A stretch of DNA of 64,000 nt from Mycolicibacterium diernhoferi (GTDB taxonomy: Bacteria; Actinomycetota; Actinomycetes; Mycobacteriales; Mycobacteriaceae). The notes under the pieces were generated by a model. It was not told where the DNA came from, ran no database searches, and saw nothing but the letters and a program-made list of their open reading frames with translations. Positions 45,580 through 54,613 of the stretch are shown in pieces. Each line of letters starts with the position of its first letter. Positions within the stretch are counted from its first letter, which is position 1. The stretch covers positions 4,092,001-4,156,000 of the forward strand of contig NZ_CP080332.1 of assembly GCF_019456655.1 (NCBI RefSeq), read 5' to 3'. Both the position numbers and the translations under genes were made by a program.

Positions 45580-45715
45580 CTTTGGTTCCCCCGCTTGACG
45601 TTTGTCCTGTCGTCGGTACATCTCGACGTGGCTGTCGGGCGAAATGGTAGTCGGCGTCTGCCGCTTTCAGCCATTCCGCAGCTTCGGCCCGTACCCCGCC
45701 CGGCCAGGCCGACGG

Positions 45716-46717
45716 CTATCCGGGCAGGTTGTAGGGGGTGACGACCTGAATGGGGGTGGGACGCACCGGTTCGGAGGGAAGAGCGCCGTGCTGCTGGAGC
45801 AACACCCGCATGGCCAACCGGGCATCGGCGCGCAGATCGTTGTGCAGCACCACCGAAAGCTTGCCTTCCCGCAGCAGCCGGCGATTGTCGACGTCGAGGT
45901 CGTGGGCGACGAAGACTCTGCACCTCCGGCCCAACCGCGCGAATGCGGCGACGGTCGCGGCATTACCGCCGCCCGGGGAGTACACGGCCTCGATCCCGGG
46001 GTGGCGTTTCAGCGCGTCGAGAACCAGCCGTTCGTTGGTGACATCGATACCGTCGCTGTCGCTGACCTCGACGATGTCGTGCCCGGTACCCCGCAGGCCG
46101 GCGCGAAACCCCACCTCGCGCTCCCCCTCGCCCCGAAACACCGTGCGGCTCAGTGTGATCAACACTCCCGACGGGGCGGCGCCCAGCCATTGGTTGACCA
46201 GGAACGCCGCCGTCAGCCCGGCCCCGTGGTTGTCGATACCGACATAGGCGCAGCGGTCGCTGTTGGCCACATCGGTGGTGTAGGTCACCACCGGCACTCC
46301 CCCGGCGACCAGCCGGTCGACCGCCTCGGCGACCTCGGGTTCGTCCTGCGCCTTCAGGATGACGCCGTGGCTGCCCTTGATCCGGTCCAACTCGGCGGCC
46401 ATATCGGCCGCCGACCCCGACTCCCACAGGTGAAATCGGGCTCGCGGCACGGCCGGCGCGAAGGCCGGCAACTCGGCCTCGATGGCCGCCCGGAACGCAT
46501 CGGAGAATCGTTGCGGGGTCTGCATCACCACATCGAACAGATAACGACGGCCGTTGAGCCGCAACTGCGCTCGCTGCTTGTCCAGGTCCGCGACGGCTTG
46601 ACGCACCTCGGCGCGGGTGTTCTCCCGGACCCCCGGCCGGTTGTTGAGAACCCGGTCGACCGTCGCCTCGCTCAACCCGGCCTGCTGCGCGATCTCGCGG
46701 ACCTTGTACCGGTGCAT
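45716..46717 (-). CDS. LacI-family transcriptional regulator
   Basis: 333 residues. N-terminal helix-turn-helix VREIAQQAGLSEATVDRVL and hinge, then a periplasmic-binding-type sensor domain (GVILKAQDEPEVAEAVDRL; AYVGIDNHGAGLTAA) of the ribose/inositol kind. Divergent from the PhyH-dehydrogenase operon with 107 bases between, which carry an 11-base tandem repeat. Probably represses both directions until a sugar or cyclitol binds. Confidence 0.9.
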   Translation of the reverse strand: MHRYKVREIAQQAGLSEATVDRVLNNRPGVRENTRAEVRQAVADLDKQRAQLRLNGRRYLFDVVMQTPQRFSDAFRAAIEAELPAFAPAVPRARFHLWESGSAADMAAELDRIKGSHGVILKAQDEPEVAEAVDRLVAGGVPVVTYTTDVANSDRCAYVGIDNHGAGLTAAFLVNQWLGAAPSGVLITLSRTVFRGEGEREVGFRAGLRGTGHDIVEVSDSDGIDVTNERLVLDALKRHPGIEAVYSPGGGNAATVAAFARLGRRCRVFVAHDLDVDNRRLLREGKLSVVLHNDLRADARLAMRVLLQQHGALPSEPVRPTPIQVVTPYNLPG

Positions 46718-46761
46718 CGTGCCTTCCTTGCTCTGCGCGCGGGTGGACGGTTGAGCGGTGG

Positions 46762-46783
46762 TGATGGTTTTTTGATGGTTTTT
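46762..46783. repeat. Tandem 11-base repeat in the LacI-PhyH promoter region
   Basis: TGATGGTTTTT is present twice, head to tail, at 46762-46772 and 46773-46783, between divergent LacI and PhyH genes. T-tracts in phase with one helical turn would bend DNA; could also be operator half-sites. Confidence 0.55.
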
Positions 46784-46824
46784 CGCTGTTGATTGCGGTC
46801 GTGGTCACAGCAAGACTAACCCTC

Positions 46825-47988
46825 ATGCCCGCTTCACTCGCCGCTTCCGGACCGAGCTGGATCACCGAGTCCCAGTGCGATCTCGACGAGTTCGGTAGCC
46901 AGGTGCTGCGCGGCACCGATCTGGCCGACTACCCGCACGCCACCGACGTCCGGCGCAACGTGCTGGTGTACTCGGCCGCCGATATCGCGGGGGCTGATCG
47001 ACGGGCACTGCAGGCCGAGCTGATCGTGGCGCTCACCGACGGGCCGGGCGTGGTCGTGTTCGAGGGCGCCTTCGCCGACGAGGTGGTGGACCGTGCCTCC
47101 GCTGCGTTCACCGACATCATCGCCGACCAGCGCGCCGCGGGCGGCGCCGCCGGGGATCATTTCGGTAAGGCCGGGGCCAACGACCGGGTCTGGAACGCCG
47201 CCCAGAAACTGGCCCTGCGCTCCCCCGAGGTGTACGCGCACTACTACGCCGCGGACACCCTGGCGCTGGTGTCGCAGGCCTGGCTGGGCCCGCGGTATCA
47301 GCTCACCTCACAGGTCAATGTCGTCAATCCCGGTGGCGCCGCGCAGATTCCGCACCGCGATTACCACCTGGGCTTCGTCGACCCCGACCGGCTGGCGGAC
47401 TACCCGGGGCACATGCACCGGATGTCGGCGGCGTTGACGCTGCAGGGCGCGGTCGCGCACTGCGATATGCCATTGCAGAGCGGACCGACGATGCTGCTGC
47501 CGTACTCGCAACGATTCGCAGCGGGCTACATCGCGTTCTACCGGCCGGAGTTCATCGAGTTCTTCGCCGCACATCACGTCCAGGTGCCGCTGCGCAAGGG
47601 TGATGCGGTCTTCTTCAACCCGGCGCTGTATCACGGTGCGGGAGCGAATACTTCGACCGATATCAGCCGGATGGCCAATCTGCTGCAGATCTCGTCCCCG
47701 TTCGGCCGGGCGATGGAGGCGCTGGACCGCACCGCGATGGTCAAGGCGGTCTACCCGGTGCTGCTGGACATGCGGCGCGCCGGCCGCCCGGACGGCGAGC
47801 TGGCCAACATCGTCAACGCCACCGCCGAGGGCTACGCCTTCCCGACCAACCTCGACCGCGATCAGCCGATCGGCAGCCTGGCGCCACCGAGTCAGGTGGA
47901 CACCGTGCTGGCCGCACTGGCCGACGGGCTCAGCGCCACCGAACTCCACGACATCCTCGACGCACAGAACGAACGGAGAATTCCATGA
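46825..47988 (+). CDS. Phytanoyl-CoA dioxygenase (PhyH) family protein
   Basis: Fe(II)/2-oxoglutarate oxygenase fold, 387 residues. The iron ligands fit HRDYH (His-x-Asp) in IPHRDYHLGF and a distal His in FFNPALYHGAGANTS. Start at 46825 (MPASLAASG); an in-frame TTG 36 bases earlier is possible. First gene of an operon with Gfo/Idh, IolE-like and Gfo/Idh genes, the next starting inside its stop (ATGA). An oxygenase here could hydroxylate or O-demethylate a cyclitol or sugar before the dehydrogenases act; that is inference. Confidence 0.82.
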   Translation: MPASLAASGPSWITESQCDLDEFGSQVLRGTDLADYPHATDVRRNVLVYSAADIAGADRRALQAELIVALTDGPGVVVFEGAFADEVVDRASAAFTDIIADQRAAGGAAGDHFGKAGANDRVWNAAQKLALRSPEVYAHYYAADTLALVSQAWLGPRYQLTSQVNVVNPGGAAQIPHRDYHLGFVDPDRLADYPGHMHRMSAALTLQGAVAHCDMPLQSGPTMLLPYSQRFAAGYIAFYRPEFIEFFAAHHVQVPLRKGDAVFFNPALYHGAGANTSTDISRMANLLQISSPFGRAMEALDRTAMVKAVYPVLLDMRRAGRPDGELANIVNATAEGYAFPTNLDRDQPIGSLAPPSQVDTVLAALADGLSATELHDILDAQNERRIP

Positions 47989-49004
47989 CCACCATCGGCG
48001 TGATCGGACTGGGCCGCATCGGCGCATTCCACACCGAAACCCTGTCCGGGCTCACGGGAGTGGACGAACTGGTGATCACCGACGAGCGCGCCGACGTGAC
48101 GGCCGCGGTGGCGGCCAAGCACGGGGCCAGGGCCGTCGACTCGGTGGAGGCACTGCTGTCCGCGGGGGTCGACGGTGTGGTGGTGGCCGCGGCCACCCCG
48201 GCGCACGCCGAGCTCACCCTGGCATCAGTGCAGCGCGGTATCCCGACGTTCTGCGAGAAGCCGATCGCCTCCACCGCCGCCGAGAGCGCGCGGATCGCCG
48301 AGATCATCACCGGCTCCGGGGTTCCGGTCCAGGTCGGGTACCAGCGTCGCTTCGACGCGGCGTTCGCGGCTGCCAAGAGCGCCGTCGACAGTGGCGCGCT
48401 GGGCACCCTGCACACGGTGCGCAGCACCACGATGGATCCCGCTCCCCCACCGATGGACTACATCAGGGGTTCGGGCGGGATCTTCCGGGACTGCGCCGTC
48501 CACGATTTCGACATCCTGCGCTGGATCACCGGCCAGCAGCCGGTCGAGGTGTACGCCACCGGAACGGTGCAGGGTGATCCGCTGTTCACCGAGTACGGCG
48601 ATGTGGACACCGCCGCGGTGGTGGTGCGGTTCGACGGCGGCGCCCTCGGGCTCGTCTCCAACGCCCGCTACAACGCCCGCGGCTACGACTGCCGCCTGGA
48701 GGTGCACGGGTTCGACGACAGTGTCGCCGCCGGCTGGGATCAGGGCGCGCCGCTGCGGAACATGGATCCGGGCAACGAGTTCCCGACGGGACCGGCGCAC
48801 AACTTCTTCATGGACCGCTTCACCGAGGCGTTCCGCACCGAGTTGGCCGGTTTCGTCGAGGTGGCCCAGGGCGGACCGGTGCGCGGTGCGACGGTGGCCG
48901 ACGCCGTCGAGGTGGCCTGGTTGGCCGAGGCCGCCACCGAGTCCCTGCGCCGGGGTGCCCCGGTAGCACTTGAGTCGGTTAGAAAGAAGGTAAGCAACCC
49001 ATGA
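47985..49004 (+). CDS. Gfo/Idh/MocA-family oxidoreductase (inositol 2-dehydrogenase-like)
   Basis: 339 residues. NAD-binding start TIGVIGLGRIGAFH, the EKP motif (CEKPIAS), and GGIFRDCAVHDFDILRW with the Asp and His used in proton transfer by inositol dehydrogenases. It resembles IolG but is separate from the iolG copy at 62 kb. Second gene of the side operon; overlaps both neighbours. Confidence 0.88.
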   Translation: MTTIGVIGLGRIGAFHTETLSGLTGVDELVITDERADVTAAVAAKHGARAVDSVEALLSAGVDGVVVAAATPAHAELTLASVQRGIPTFCEKPIASTAAESARIAEIITGSGVPVQVGYQRRFDAAFAAAKSAVDSGALGTLHTVRSTTMDPAPPPMDYIRGSGGIFRDCAVHDFDILRWITGQQPVEVYATGTVQGDPLFTEYGDVDTAAVVVRFDGGALGLVSNARYNARGYDCRLEVHGFDDSVAAGWDQGAPLRNMDPGNEFPTGPAHNFFMDRFTEAFRTELAGFVEVAQGGPVRGATVADAVEVAWLAEAATESLRRGAPVALESVRKKVSNP

Positions 49005-49873
49005 GCACCAACGCCATCAAAATCGCGGGAGCGCCCATTTCCTGGGGTGTCTGCGAGGTACCGGGTTGGGGTTTCCAACTCGACCCCGAACAGGTCCTCG
49101 GTGAGATGCGCGCGGTCGGCCTGACCGCCACCGAACTCGGCCCGGACGGTTTCCTGCCCGCCGACACCGAGGCGCTGAAGTCGGTCCTGGCCCGGCACGA
49201 GCTGTCCTGCGTCGGAGGATTCGTCCCGGTGGTGGCGCACCGGACCGATCACGATCCGGCCGAAGACCTTGCCGGACCGCTGAATTCGCTGGTCGCCGCG
49301 GGTGCGGGAGTCGTCGTGCTCGCCGCGGCCACCGGCGCCGATGGCTACGATTCCCGGCCGGTGCTCGACGACGAGCAGTGGTCGACGCTGCTGTCGAATC
49401 TGGACCGGCTGGCCGGCATCGTCGCCGAACGGGGTCTGCTCGCGGTGCTGCATCCGCATGTCGGCACCATCGTGGAGTCCCGCGCCGAGGTCGACCGGGT
49501 ACTGGCCGGATCCTCGATCCCGCTGTGCCTGGACACCGGCCATCTCCTGATCGGCGGCACCGATCCGGTGGAGCTGGCGAAGACGGTGCCCCAGCGCATC
49601 GCGCACACCCATCTCAAGGATGTCGATGCCGCACTGGCGGCCAAGGTGCAGTCCGGTGAGCTGAGCTACACCGATGCGGTGAAGGCCGGCATGTACACGC
49701 CGTTGGGCACCGGCGACGTCGATATCGCCGGGATCGTCTCCGTCCTGCGGGACAACGGTTTCGACGGCTGGTTCGTGATGGAACAGGACACCATTCTGGA
49801 GGGCGCACCGGACGGTGCGGGACCACTCGCCGATGTGCGGAGCAGCGTCACGTACCTGAACAGCGTGACATGA
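49001..49873 (+). CDS. IolE-like inosose dehydratase/sugar-phosphate isomerase TIM barrel
   Basis: 290 residues, xylose-isomerase-like TIM barrel. N-terminus GAPISWGVCEVPGWG is a strong IolE-type start; metal ligands are likely the Glu in ATELGPDGF, LHPHVGT, CLDTGHLLIGG and HTHLKDVD. Second IolE-like protein of the window (the other at 61.1 kb). Translationally coupled between two dehydrogenases, so it may dehydrate or epimerise the keto product of the first. Confidence 0.82.
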   Translation: MSTNAIKIAGAPISWGVCEVPGWGFQLDPEQVLGEMRAVGLTATELGPDGFLPADTEALKSVLARHELSCVGGFVPVVAHRTDHDPAEDLAGPLNSLVAAGAGVVVLAAATGADGYDSRPVLDDEQWSTLLSNLDRLAGIVAERGLLAVLHPHVGTIVESRAEVDRVLAGSSIPLCLDTGHLLIGGTDPVELAKTVPQRIAHTHLKDVDAALAAKVQSGELSYTDAVKAGMYTPLGTGDVDIAGIVSVLRDNGFDGWFVMEQDTILEGAPDGAGPLADVRSSVTYLNSVT

Positions 49874-50871
49874 CCCGTACCGACGGTCTGCGCATCGGCG
49901 TGCTCGGCGCCTCCCGCATCGCCGAGTCCGCCATCGTCGGACCCGCAGCAGAACTCGGCCACCGCCTGGTCGCCGTGGCGGCCCGGGACCGCAGCCGTGC
50001 CGACGGGTTCGCCGAGAAGTACGGCGTGGAACGGGTTCTCGACTCGTATCAGGACGTCATCGACGACGCGTGCGTCGATGTCATCTACAACCCGCTGGCC
50101 AACTCGCTGCACGCACCGTGGAATCTGGCCGCCATCGCGGCCGGCAAACCGGTCCTCAGTGAGAAGCCGTTCGCCCGGGACCGGTCCGAAGCGCTGCGGG
50201 TCGCCGACGCGGCGCGGTCGGCGGGTGTCACCGTGCTGGAAGGCTTCCACTACTTCTTTCATCCGGTGACCCAGCGGGCGTTCGCACTGGCGGCCGACGG
50301 AGCCCTCGGCGCCGTCCACCGGGTGGAGGTCGCCATGGCGATGCCGGAGCCGGCCGCCACCGACCCACGCTGGTCGCTGGACCTGGCCGGTGGGGCCTTG
50401 ATGGACCTGGGCTGTTACAGCCTGCACGTCATGCGAACCCTGGGTCGGCTCGGCGTCCCCGGTCTCGGTGGCGCCCCGTCGATCACCCGCGCACACGCCG
50501 TACTGCGTTCACCGGGTGTCGATGCGAGCTGCGACGTCGAGCTCGCCTTCCCCGACGGGGCGACCGGGGCGACCACCAATTCCATGGTGGCACCGGACTA
50601 TTCGTTCACGCTCAAGATCTCCGGCAGCCTCGGCGACGTGCTCGTGCACGATTTCATCCGGCCCGGCCGGGACGACCGGCTCACCTTGGTCACCGACGAC
50701 GGCCCGCGTGTGGAGCGTCTGGGCACGCGGGCGTCCTACACCTACCAGCTGGAGGCGTTCGCTGCGCATGTCCAGCATGGCGCGGCACTTCCGTTCGGCA
50801 CCGATGATGCGGTCGCCAATATGGCGTTGGTCGACGCGGCCTACCGGTCGGCCGGGCTGCGGCCGCGCTAG
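49870..50871 (+). CDS. Gfo/Idh/MocA-family oxidoreductase
   Basis: 333 residues. RIGVLGASRIAE at the N-terminus, SEKPFARD, and GFHYFFHPVTQRA, the pattern of trans-1,2-dihydrodiol/xylose dehydrogenase-like members, distinct from the inositol dehydrogenase-type copy two genes before. Last gene of the PhyH operon; its TAG shares CTAG with the opposite SRPBCC stop. Confidence 0.87.
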   Translation: MTRTDGLRIGVLGASRIAESAIVGPAAELGHRLVAVAARDRSRADGFAEKYGVERVLDSYQDVIDDACVDVIYNPLANSLHAPWNLAAIAAGKPVLSEKPFARDRSEALRVADAARSAGVTVLEGFHYFFHPVTQRAFALAADGALGAVHRVEVAMAMPEPAATDPRWSLDLAGGALMDLGCYSLHVMRTLGRLGVPGLGGAPSITRAHAVLRSPGVDASCDVELAFPDGATGATTNSMVAPDYSFTLKISGSLGDVLVHDFIRPGRDDRLTLVTDDGPRVERLGTRASYTYQLEAFAAHVQHGAALPFGTDDAVANMALVDAAYRSAGLRPR

Positions 50872-51341
50872 TTCGTGTAGTACCGCTCGGCCAGCGCAGT
50901 CAGCGTCGACTCGATGCCCTCGGCATTCTTCTTCTGCATGCCCAGGAACTCGATGAGGAACGGCGACTTGGCGCCTGCGTAGTCGAACGTCTCGGTCACC
51001 TTCGTGGTGCCCGGGCTGACCTCGGCCAGTTCCCAGCGCCACCGGTGCCCGAGCGGATGCTGCCACTCGACCAGACGGTTCTCCTCGACGGCGGTGGCCG
51101 TCGAGGTGATCTTGTAAGGCAGCCCGTACTGCTTCATGCCGACGGTGAACGTGTCACCCACGCTCAGATGGTGCGGCCCTTTGACGGTGACGTCACGGAC
51201 CGTGCCGGATCCGTCGATGTCGTGGTGGCGGTGGGGGTCCACGATCAGTTCGAAGATCGTGGCCACCGGCGCGGAGACCTGCACGCTACGGCTGACGGCC
51301 TTGGGTCCTGCGTCTTCTGTCTTCAGCGTTGACGGGGTCAT
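50868..51341 (-). CDS. SRPBCC-family (polyketide cyclase/START-like) protein
   Basis: 157 residues with the helix-grip fold pattern: SRSVQVSAPVATIFELIVDP at the start, a middle GDTFTVGM strand, and a C-terminal amphipathic helix (FLGMQKKNAEGIESTLTALAERY). Binds a hydrophobic ligand in other members; ligand here unknown. Stands alone between two hairpins or convergent ends and is not evidently linked to sugar catabolism. Confidence 0.8.
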   Translation of the reverse strand: MTPSTLKTEDAGPKAVSRSVQVSAPVATIFELIVDPHRHHDIDGSGTVRDVTVKGPHHLSVGDTFTVGMKQYGLPYKITSTATAVEENRLVEWQHPLGHRWRWELAEVSPGTTKVTETFDYAGAKSPFLIEFLGMQKKNAEGIESTLTALAERYYTN

Positions 51342-51395
51342 GGCCGCCGTATACCCGGGGGCCCGCGGTGTTACACGGCGTTGTTACCGGCAACA

Positions 51396-51446
51396 CGATT
51401 TCGGCGCGATTGCGTTCGACAAGCGAACGTCACCGCGCCGAAATCG
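51396..51446 (-). terminator. Large hairpin ending the ABC-transporter operon
   Basis: Perfect 13-base arms CGATTTCGGCGCG (51396-51408) and CGCGCCGAAATCG (51434-51446), with an inner 6-base stem CGTTCG/CGAACG. It begins eight bases beyond the ATPase stop. No T-run, as is common for mycobacterial terminators. Confidence 0.7.
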
Positions 51447-51453
51447 TCAGGAA

Positions 51454-52272
51454 CTACTTACGCCCGAGCTCATGGGACAGTGCCTCCAGCTCGTCGCCAC
51501 CGGCCATCTGCTGGGTCAGATGCTCCAGCGAGATCTCGTCATAGGTGCAGTCCAGCTTCTGCCGACCGCGGTTCAGCAGCACGAAATGATCGCCGACCAT
51601 GTGTGCATGGTGCGGGTTGTGCGTGATGAACACGACCCCGAAACCGGCCTCCTTGGCGGCGGTGATGTACTTCAGCACCACACCGGACTGCTTCACCCCG
51701 AGCGCGGCGGTCGGCTCATCGAGGATGAGCACCCGCGCACCGAAGAACACCGCCCGCGCGATCGCGACACACTGGCGCTGACCACCGGACAGTGATCCGA
51801 TCGGCGCGTCCACATCGGGTAGTTCGATGCCCATCTTGGCCAGTTCGGCCAACGTGGTCGCCCGCATGGCGTTGGCGTCCAACGAATACGGGAACGACTT
51901 CTTACGTACCTCCTGGCCGAGGAAGAAGTTGCGCCACACCGGCATCAGCGGCACCACCGCGAGGTTCTGATAGACGGTCGCGATGCCCTTGCCCAGTGCG
52001 TCCGCCGGCGAGGAGAACTTGGTCGGCTCACCGTCGACCAGCAGTTCGCCCTCGGTCTGCTGGTGCAGTCCGGCGATGATCTTGATCAAGGTGGACTTAC
52101 CGGCGCCGTTGTCGCCGAGGATTCCGGTCACCTGGCCGGCGTGCACCCGCAGGCTGATGTCCTTCAGCGCGTGGATGTGGCCGTAGGACTTGCCGACGTT
52201 GCGCAGCTCGACCAGCGGCGTCTGCCCGCCGGCCGATGCTTCGTTGCTCTGGGTTTGCACTGTAGCGGTCAT
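51454..52272 (-). CDS. ABC sugar importer, ATP-binding protein
   Basis: 272 residues, one ATPase domain: Walker A GDNGAGKST, signature LSGGQRQ, Walker B VLILDEPTAAL, and switch His in VFITHNPHH. Sugar importers of the ribose class often have two fused domains; this one has one, like the FrcA type. Energises the adjacent permease. Last gene of the operon. Confidence 0.93.
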   Translation of the reverse strand: MTATVQTQSNEASAGGQTPLVELRNVGKSYGHIHALKDISLRVHAGQVTGILGDNGAGKSTLIKIIAGLHQQTEGELLVDGEPTKFSSPADALGKGIATVYQNLAVVPLMPVWRNFFLGQEVRKKSFPYSLDANAMRATTLAELAKMGIELPDVDAPIGSLSGGQRQCVAIARAVFFGARVLILDEPTAALGVKQSGVVLKYITAAKEAGFGVVFITHNPHHAHMVGDHFVLLNRGRQKLDCTYDEISLEHLTQQMAGGDELEALSHELGRK

Positions 52273-52276
52273 CGGA

Positions 52277-53335
52277 TCACTTCTTCGCTGCGTAGTTACG
52301 GAAGGCGTTGTTGGCGATCACCGCGAAGAGCAGCATGCCGCCCAGGAAGAACTTGAACCAGTCCGGGTTCCAACCCGCGTAGACGATGCCCTGATTGGTC
52401 ATCCCGAAGATGAACGCACCGATCGCGGCGCCGATCGCGGTGCCGTAGCCGCCGGTGAGCAGACAGCCGCCGATCACCGCGGCGATGATGTAGAAGAACT
52501 CGTTGCCGATGCCCTGCCCGGACTGCACGGTGTTGAACGCGAACAGCAGGTGCATGCCGACGAACCAAGCGCAGAAGCCGACGAACATGAACAGGCCGAT
52601 CTTGACCTTGGTCACCGGAATACCGATGGCACGGGCACTTTCGGCATCGCCGCCGACGGCGAAGATCCAGTTGCCGATCTTGGTCTTGAACAGCACCCAG
52701 GTCGCCACGGCGGTGAACACCAGCCACCAGATCACGGTGACGCGGATGCCGACACCGAACACGACGAAGGTCGAGGAGAACACCTTCTGCGCCGAATCCC
52801 AGCCGGCCATATCGCTCACACTCTGGGTGGCAACCTGTCCGGCAACGAGTTTCGTGACGGCCAGGTTGATGCCGGCAAGCATGAAGAACGTGCTGAGTGT
52901 GATCAGGAAGCTGGGGATCTTGGTCTTCATCACCAGGAACCCGTTGAAGAAGCCCACCGCCAGCGCGAGCACCAGAGCCAGCGCCGCGCCGACCCACAGG
53001 TTGAGGTGCAGGTTGTAGGCGAGCATCGAGGCCGCCAGTGAACTGAACGTCACCGCCACGCCCGCCGACAGGTCGAACTCTCCGCCGATCATCAGTACCG
53101 CGACACCGCAGGCCATGATGCCGATGGTGCTGCTGGCGTAGAGCACGGTCGCCAGCGAGGAGGCCTCCCGGAACGGGGGCGCCACGACCAGGAATGCGAT
53201 GAAGATCCCGATCGCACCGATACCGGCGCCCATCTCGGGCCGGATCAACAGACGCTGTAGACGATTTCGTTCCTTGACGCGTTCGTCGCGAACCACCTTG
53301 TGTTCGGCGACGTCCAGCGCTTCCTGGGTGGTCAT
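52277..53335 (-). CDS. ABC sugar importer, permease (ribose/xylose/inositol type)
   Basis: 352 residues with about ten membrane segments, ribose-type permease. The EFDLSAGVAVTFSSLAAS motif and GGCLLTGGYGTAIGAAIGA are typical. Start at 53335 (MTTQEAL), with AGGAG upstream. Four bases separate it from the ATPase gene and 16 from the binding protein. Confidence 0.92.
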   Translation of the reverse strand: MTTQEALDVAEHKVVRDERVKERNRLQRLLIRPEMGAGIGAIGIFIAFLVVAPPFREASSLATVLYASSTIGIMACGVAVLMIGGEFDLSAGVAVTFSSLAASMLAYNLHLNLWVGAALALVLALAVGFFNGFLVMKTKIPSFLITLSTFFMLAGINLAVTKLVAGQVATQSVSDMAGWDSAQKVFSSTFVVFGVGIRVTVIWWLVFTAVATWVLFKTKIGNWIFAVGGDAESARAIGIPVTKVKIGLFMFVGFCAWFVGMHLLFAFNTVQSGQGIGNEFFYIIAAVIGGCLLTGGYGTAIGAAIGAFIFGMTNQGIVYAGWNPDWFKFFLGGMLLFAVIANNAFRNYAAKK

Positions 53336-53351
53336 GTTCTGCTCCTGGCTT

Positions 53352-54371
53352 CTAGCGAGTTCCGCCCTTGGCCAGTTCGGCCACGGCGTCGATGTTGGAC
53401 TTGTCGATGAACGACGGGCCGGTAAGCGTCGCCTGACCGCCACCGATCAGGTTCTTGTTGTTCAGGTACAGCCACAGCGAGTCGATGGCCAGGTAGCCCT
53501 GCAGGAAGGGCTGCTGGTCGACGGCCCACTGCACGTCACCGTTCTGGATGGCGTCCACCAGCGCGGCGTTGGTGTCGAACGTGGTGATGTTCACGTTGCT
53601 ACCGGCGTTGCTCTTCGACTGCACCGCGGTCAGCGCAATCGGCGCGCCGAGCGCGACGAGGGTGTCGACCGTGGGGTCCTGCTGCAGCTTGGCGGTGATG
53701 GTCGCCTCCACCGACGGCATGTCCTTGCTGTTGACGTTGAGGATCTCGGTCTGCCCGCCGAAGCCTTCCTTGACGCCTGCACAACGGGATTCGAGTGACA
53801 CCTGTCCCTGTTCCTGGATGATGCAGACCACCTTCTGGGCGCCGTCGGCGGTGAGCCGCTCACCGGCCGCGATGCCCGCGAGCCTCTCGTCCTGGCCGAA
53901 GTACTGCTGGACGCCCATGGACTTGAAGTTGTCGAAGCCGGAGTTGAAGGCGACCACCGGGATGCCCTTGTCCAGAGCCGCCTTGATCGCCGGCGCCAAC
54001 GCCTCGGGCTTGGCCAGCGTGACGGCGATGCCGTCGACGCCGCTGTCGATGGCGGCCTGCACCAGGTTTGCCTGATTCGGCGCCTCGGGATCGTTGGAGT
54101 AACGCAGCTCGATGTTGTCCTTCTTGGCCGCCGTCTCGGCGCCCTTGCGGATGAGGTCCCAGAACGAGTCGCCGGGCACCTCATGGGTGATCATCGCGAC
54201 CGTCATGCGCGGGGTGTCCACGGTGCCGCCGCCACCGCCTTCTCCGGCACTGTCCGGCCTGCCGCCGGTGGACGAACACGCCGCCATGCCCAACGCCAAC
54301 ACGCTCGCTCCGGCAAAAACTGCAAATCGCTTCAACGGCTTGTGTGCTTTGCTCTTCGCGCGAGCGCTCAT
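53352..54371 (-). CDS. ABC sugar importer, substrate-binding lipoprotein
   Basis: 339 residues. Lipoprotein signal with lipobox ALGMAAC, then a ribose-binding fold (AMITHEVPGDSFWDLIRKG; FNSGFDNFK; GVKEGFGG). Start at 54371 has GAGGAGAG upstream. First gene of the importer operon, driven by a promoter with the element shared with the iol operon, so myo-inositol or a related cyclitol is the likely ligand. Confidence 0.9.
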   Translation of the reverse strand: MSARAKSKAHKPLKRFAVFAGASVLALGMAACSSTGGRPDSAGEGGGGGTVDTPRMTVAMITHEVPGDSFWDLIRKGAETAAKKDNIELRYSNDPEAPNQANLVQAAIDSGVDGIAVTLAKPEALAPAIKAALDKGIPVVAFNSGFDNFKSMGVQQYFGQDERLAGIAAGERLTADGAQKVVCIIQEQGQVSLESRCAGVKEGFGGQTEILNVNSKDMPSVEATITAKLQQDPTVDTLVALGAPIALTAVQSKSNAGSNVNITTFDTNAALVDAIQNGDVQWAVDQQPFLQGYLAIDSLWLYLNNKNLIGGGQATLTGPSFIDKSNIDAVAELAKGGTR

Positions 54372-54450
54372 CGCTGTCTCTCCTCGTGTCAGATCGCCGT
54401 GTCGCCGGACGGGCCTGGGGCCGAAGCCGGACGCTACGCCTGCATTATTG

Positions 54451-54508
54451 ATGTAATACGGCTCACACCAGAAAGTCAATACTTTGTCCTGACATTAGGA
54501 CTGCAAGT
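54451..54508 (-). promoter_or_regulatory. Importer promoter with operator shared with the iol promoter
   Basis: On the minus strand: -35 TTGACT (54474-54479), 17-base spacer, -10 TTACAT (54451-54456). Five bases upstream of the -35 is the palindrome TGTCAGGACA (54485-54494), and beyond it GACTGCAAGT on the plus strand (54499-54508). The block AATGTCAGGACAAA-N-TATTGAC is the same as upstream of iolC, 21 of 22 positions. Confidence 0.75.
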
Positions 54509-54613
54509 CATTTGCTAGAGTGCGTTGTCCCAGGCCGCGCACCGCCGCACCGGGGGCGCAACTCGCTCAACCTGGTCACCGTCGCCAGAACGAACCGCCG
54601 GATCGGAGCTCCC

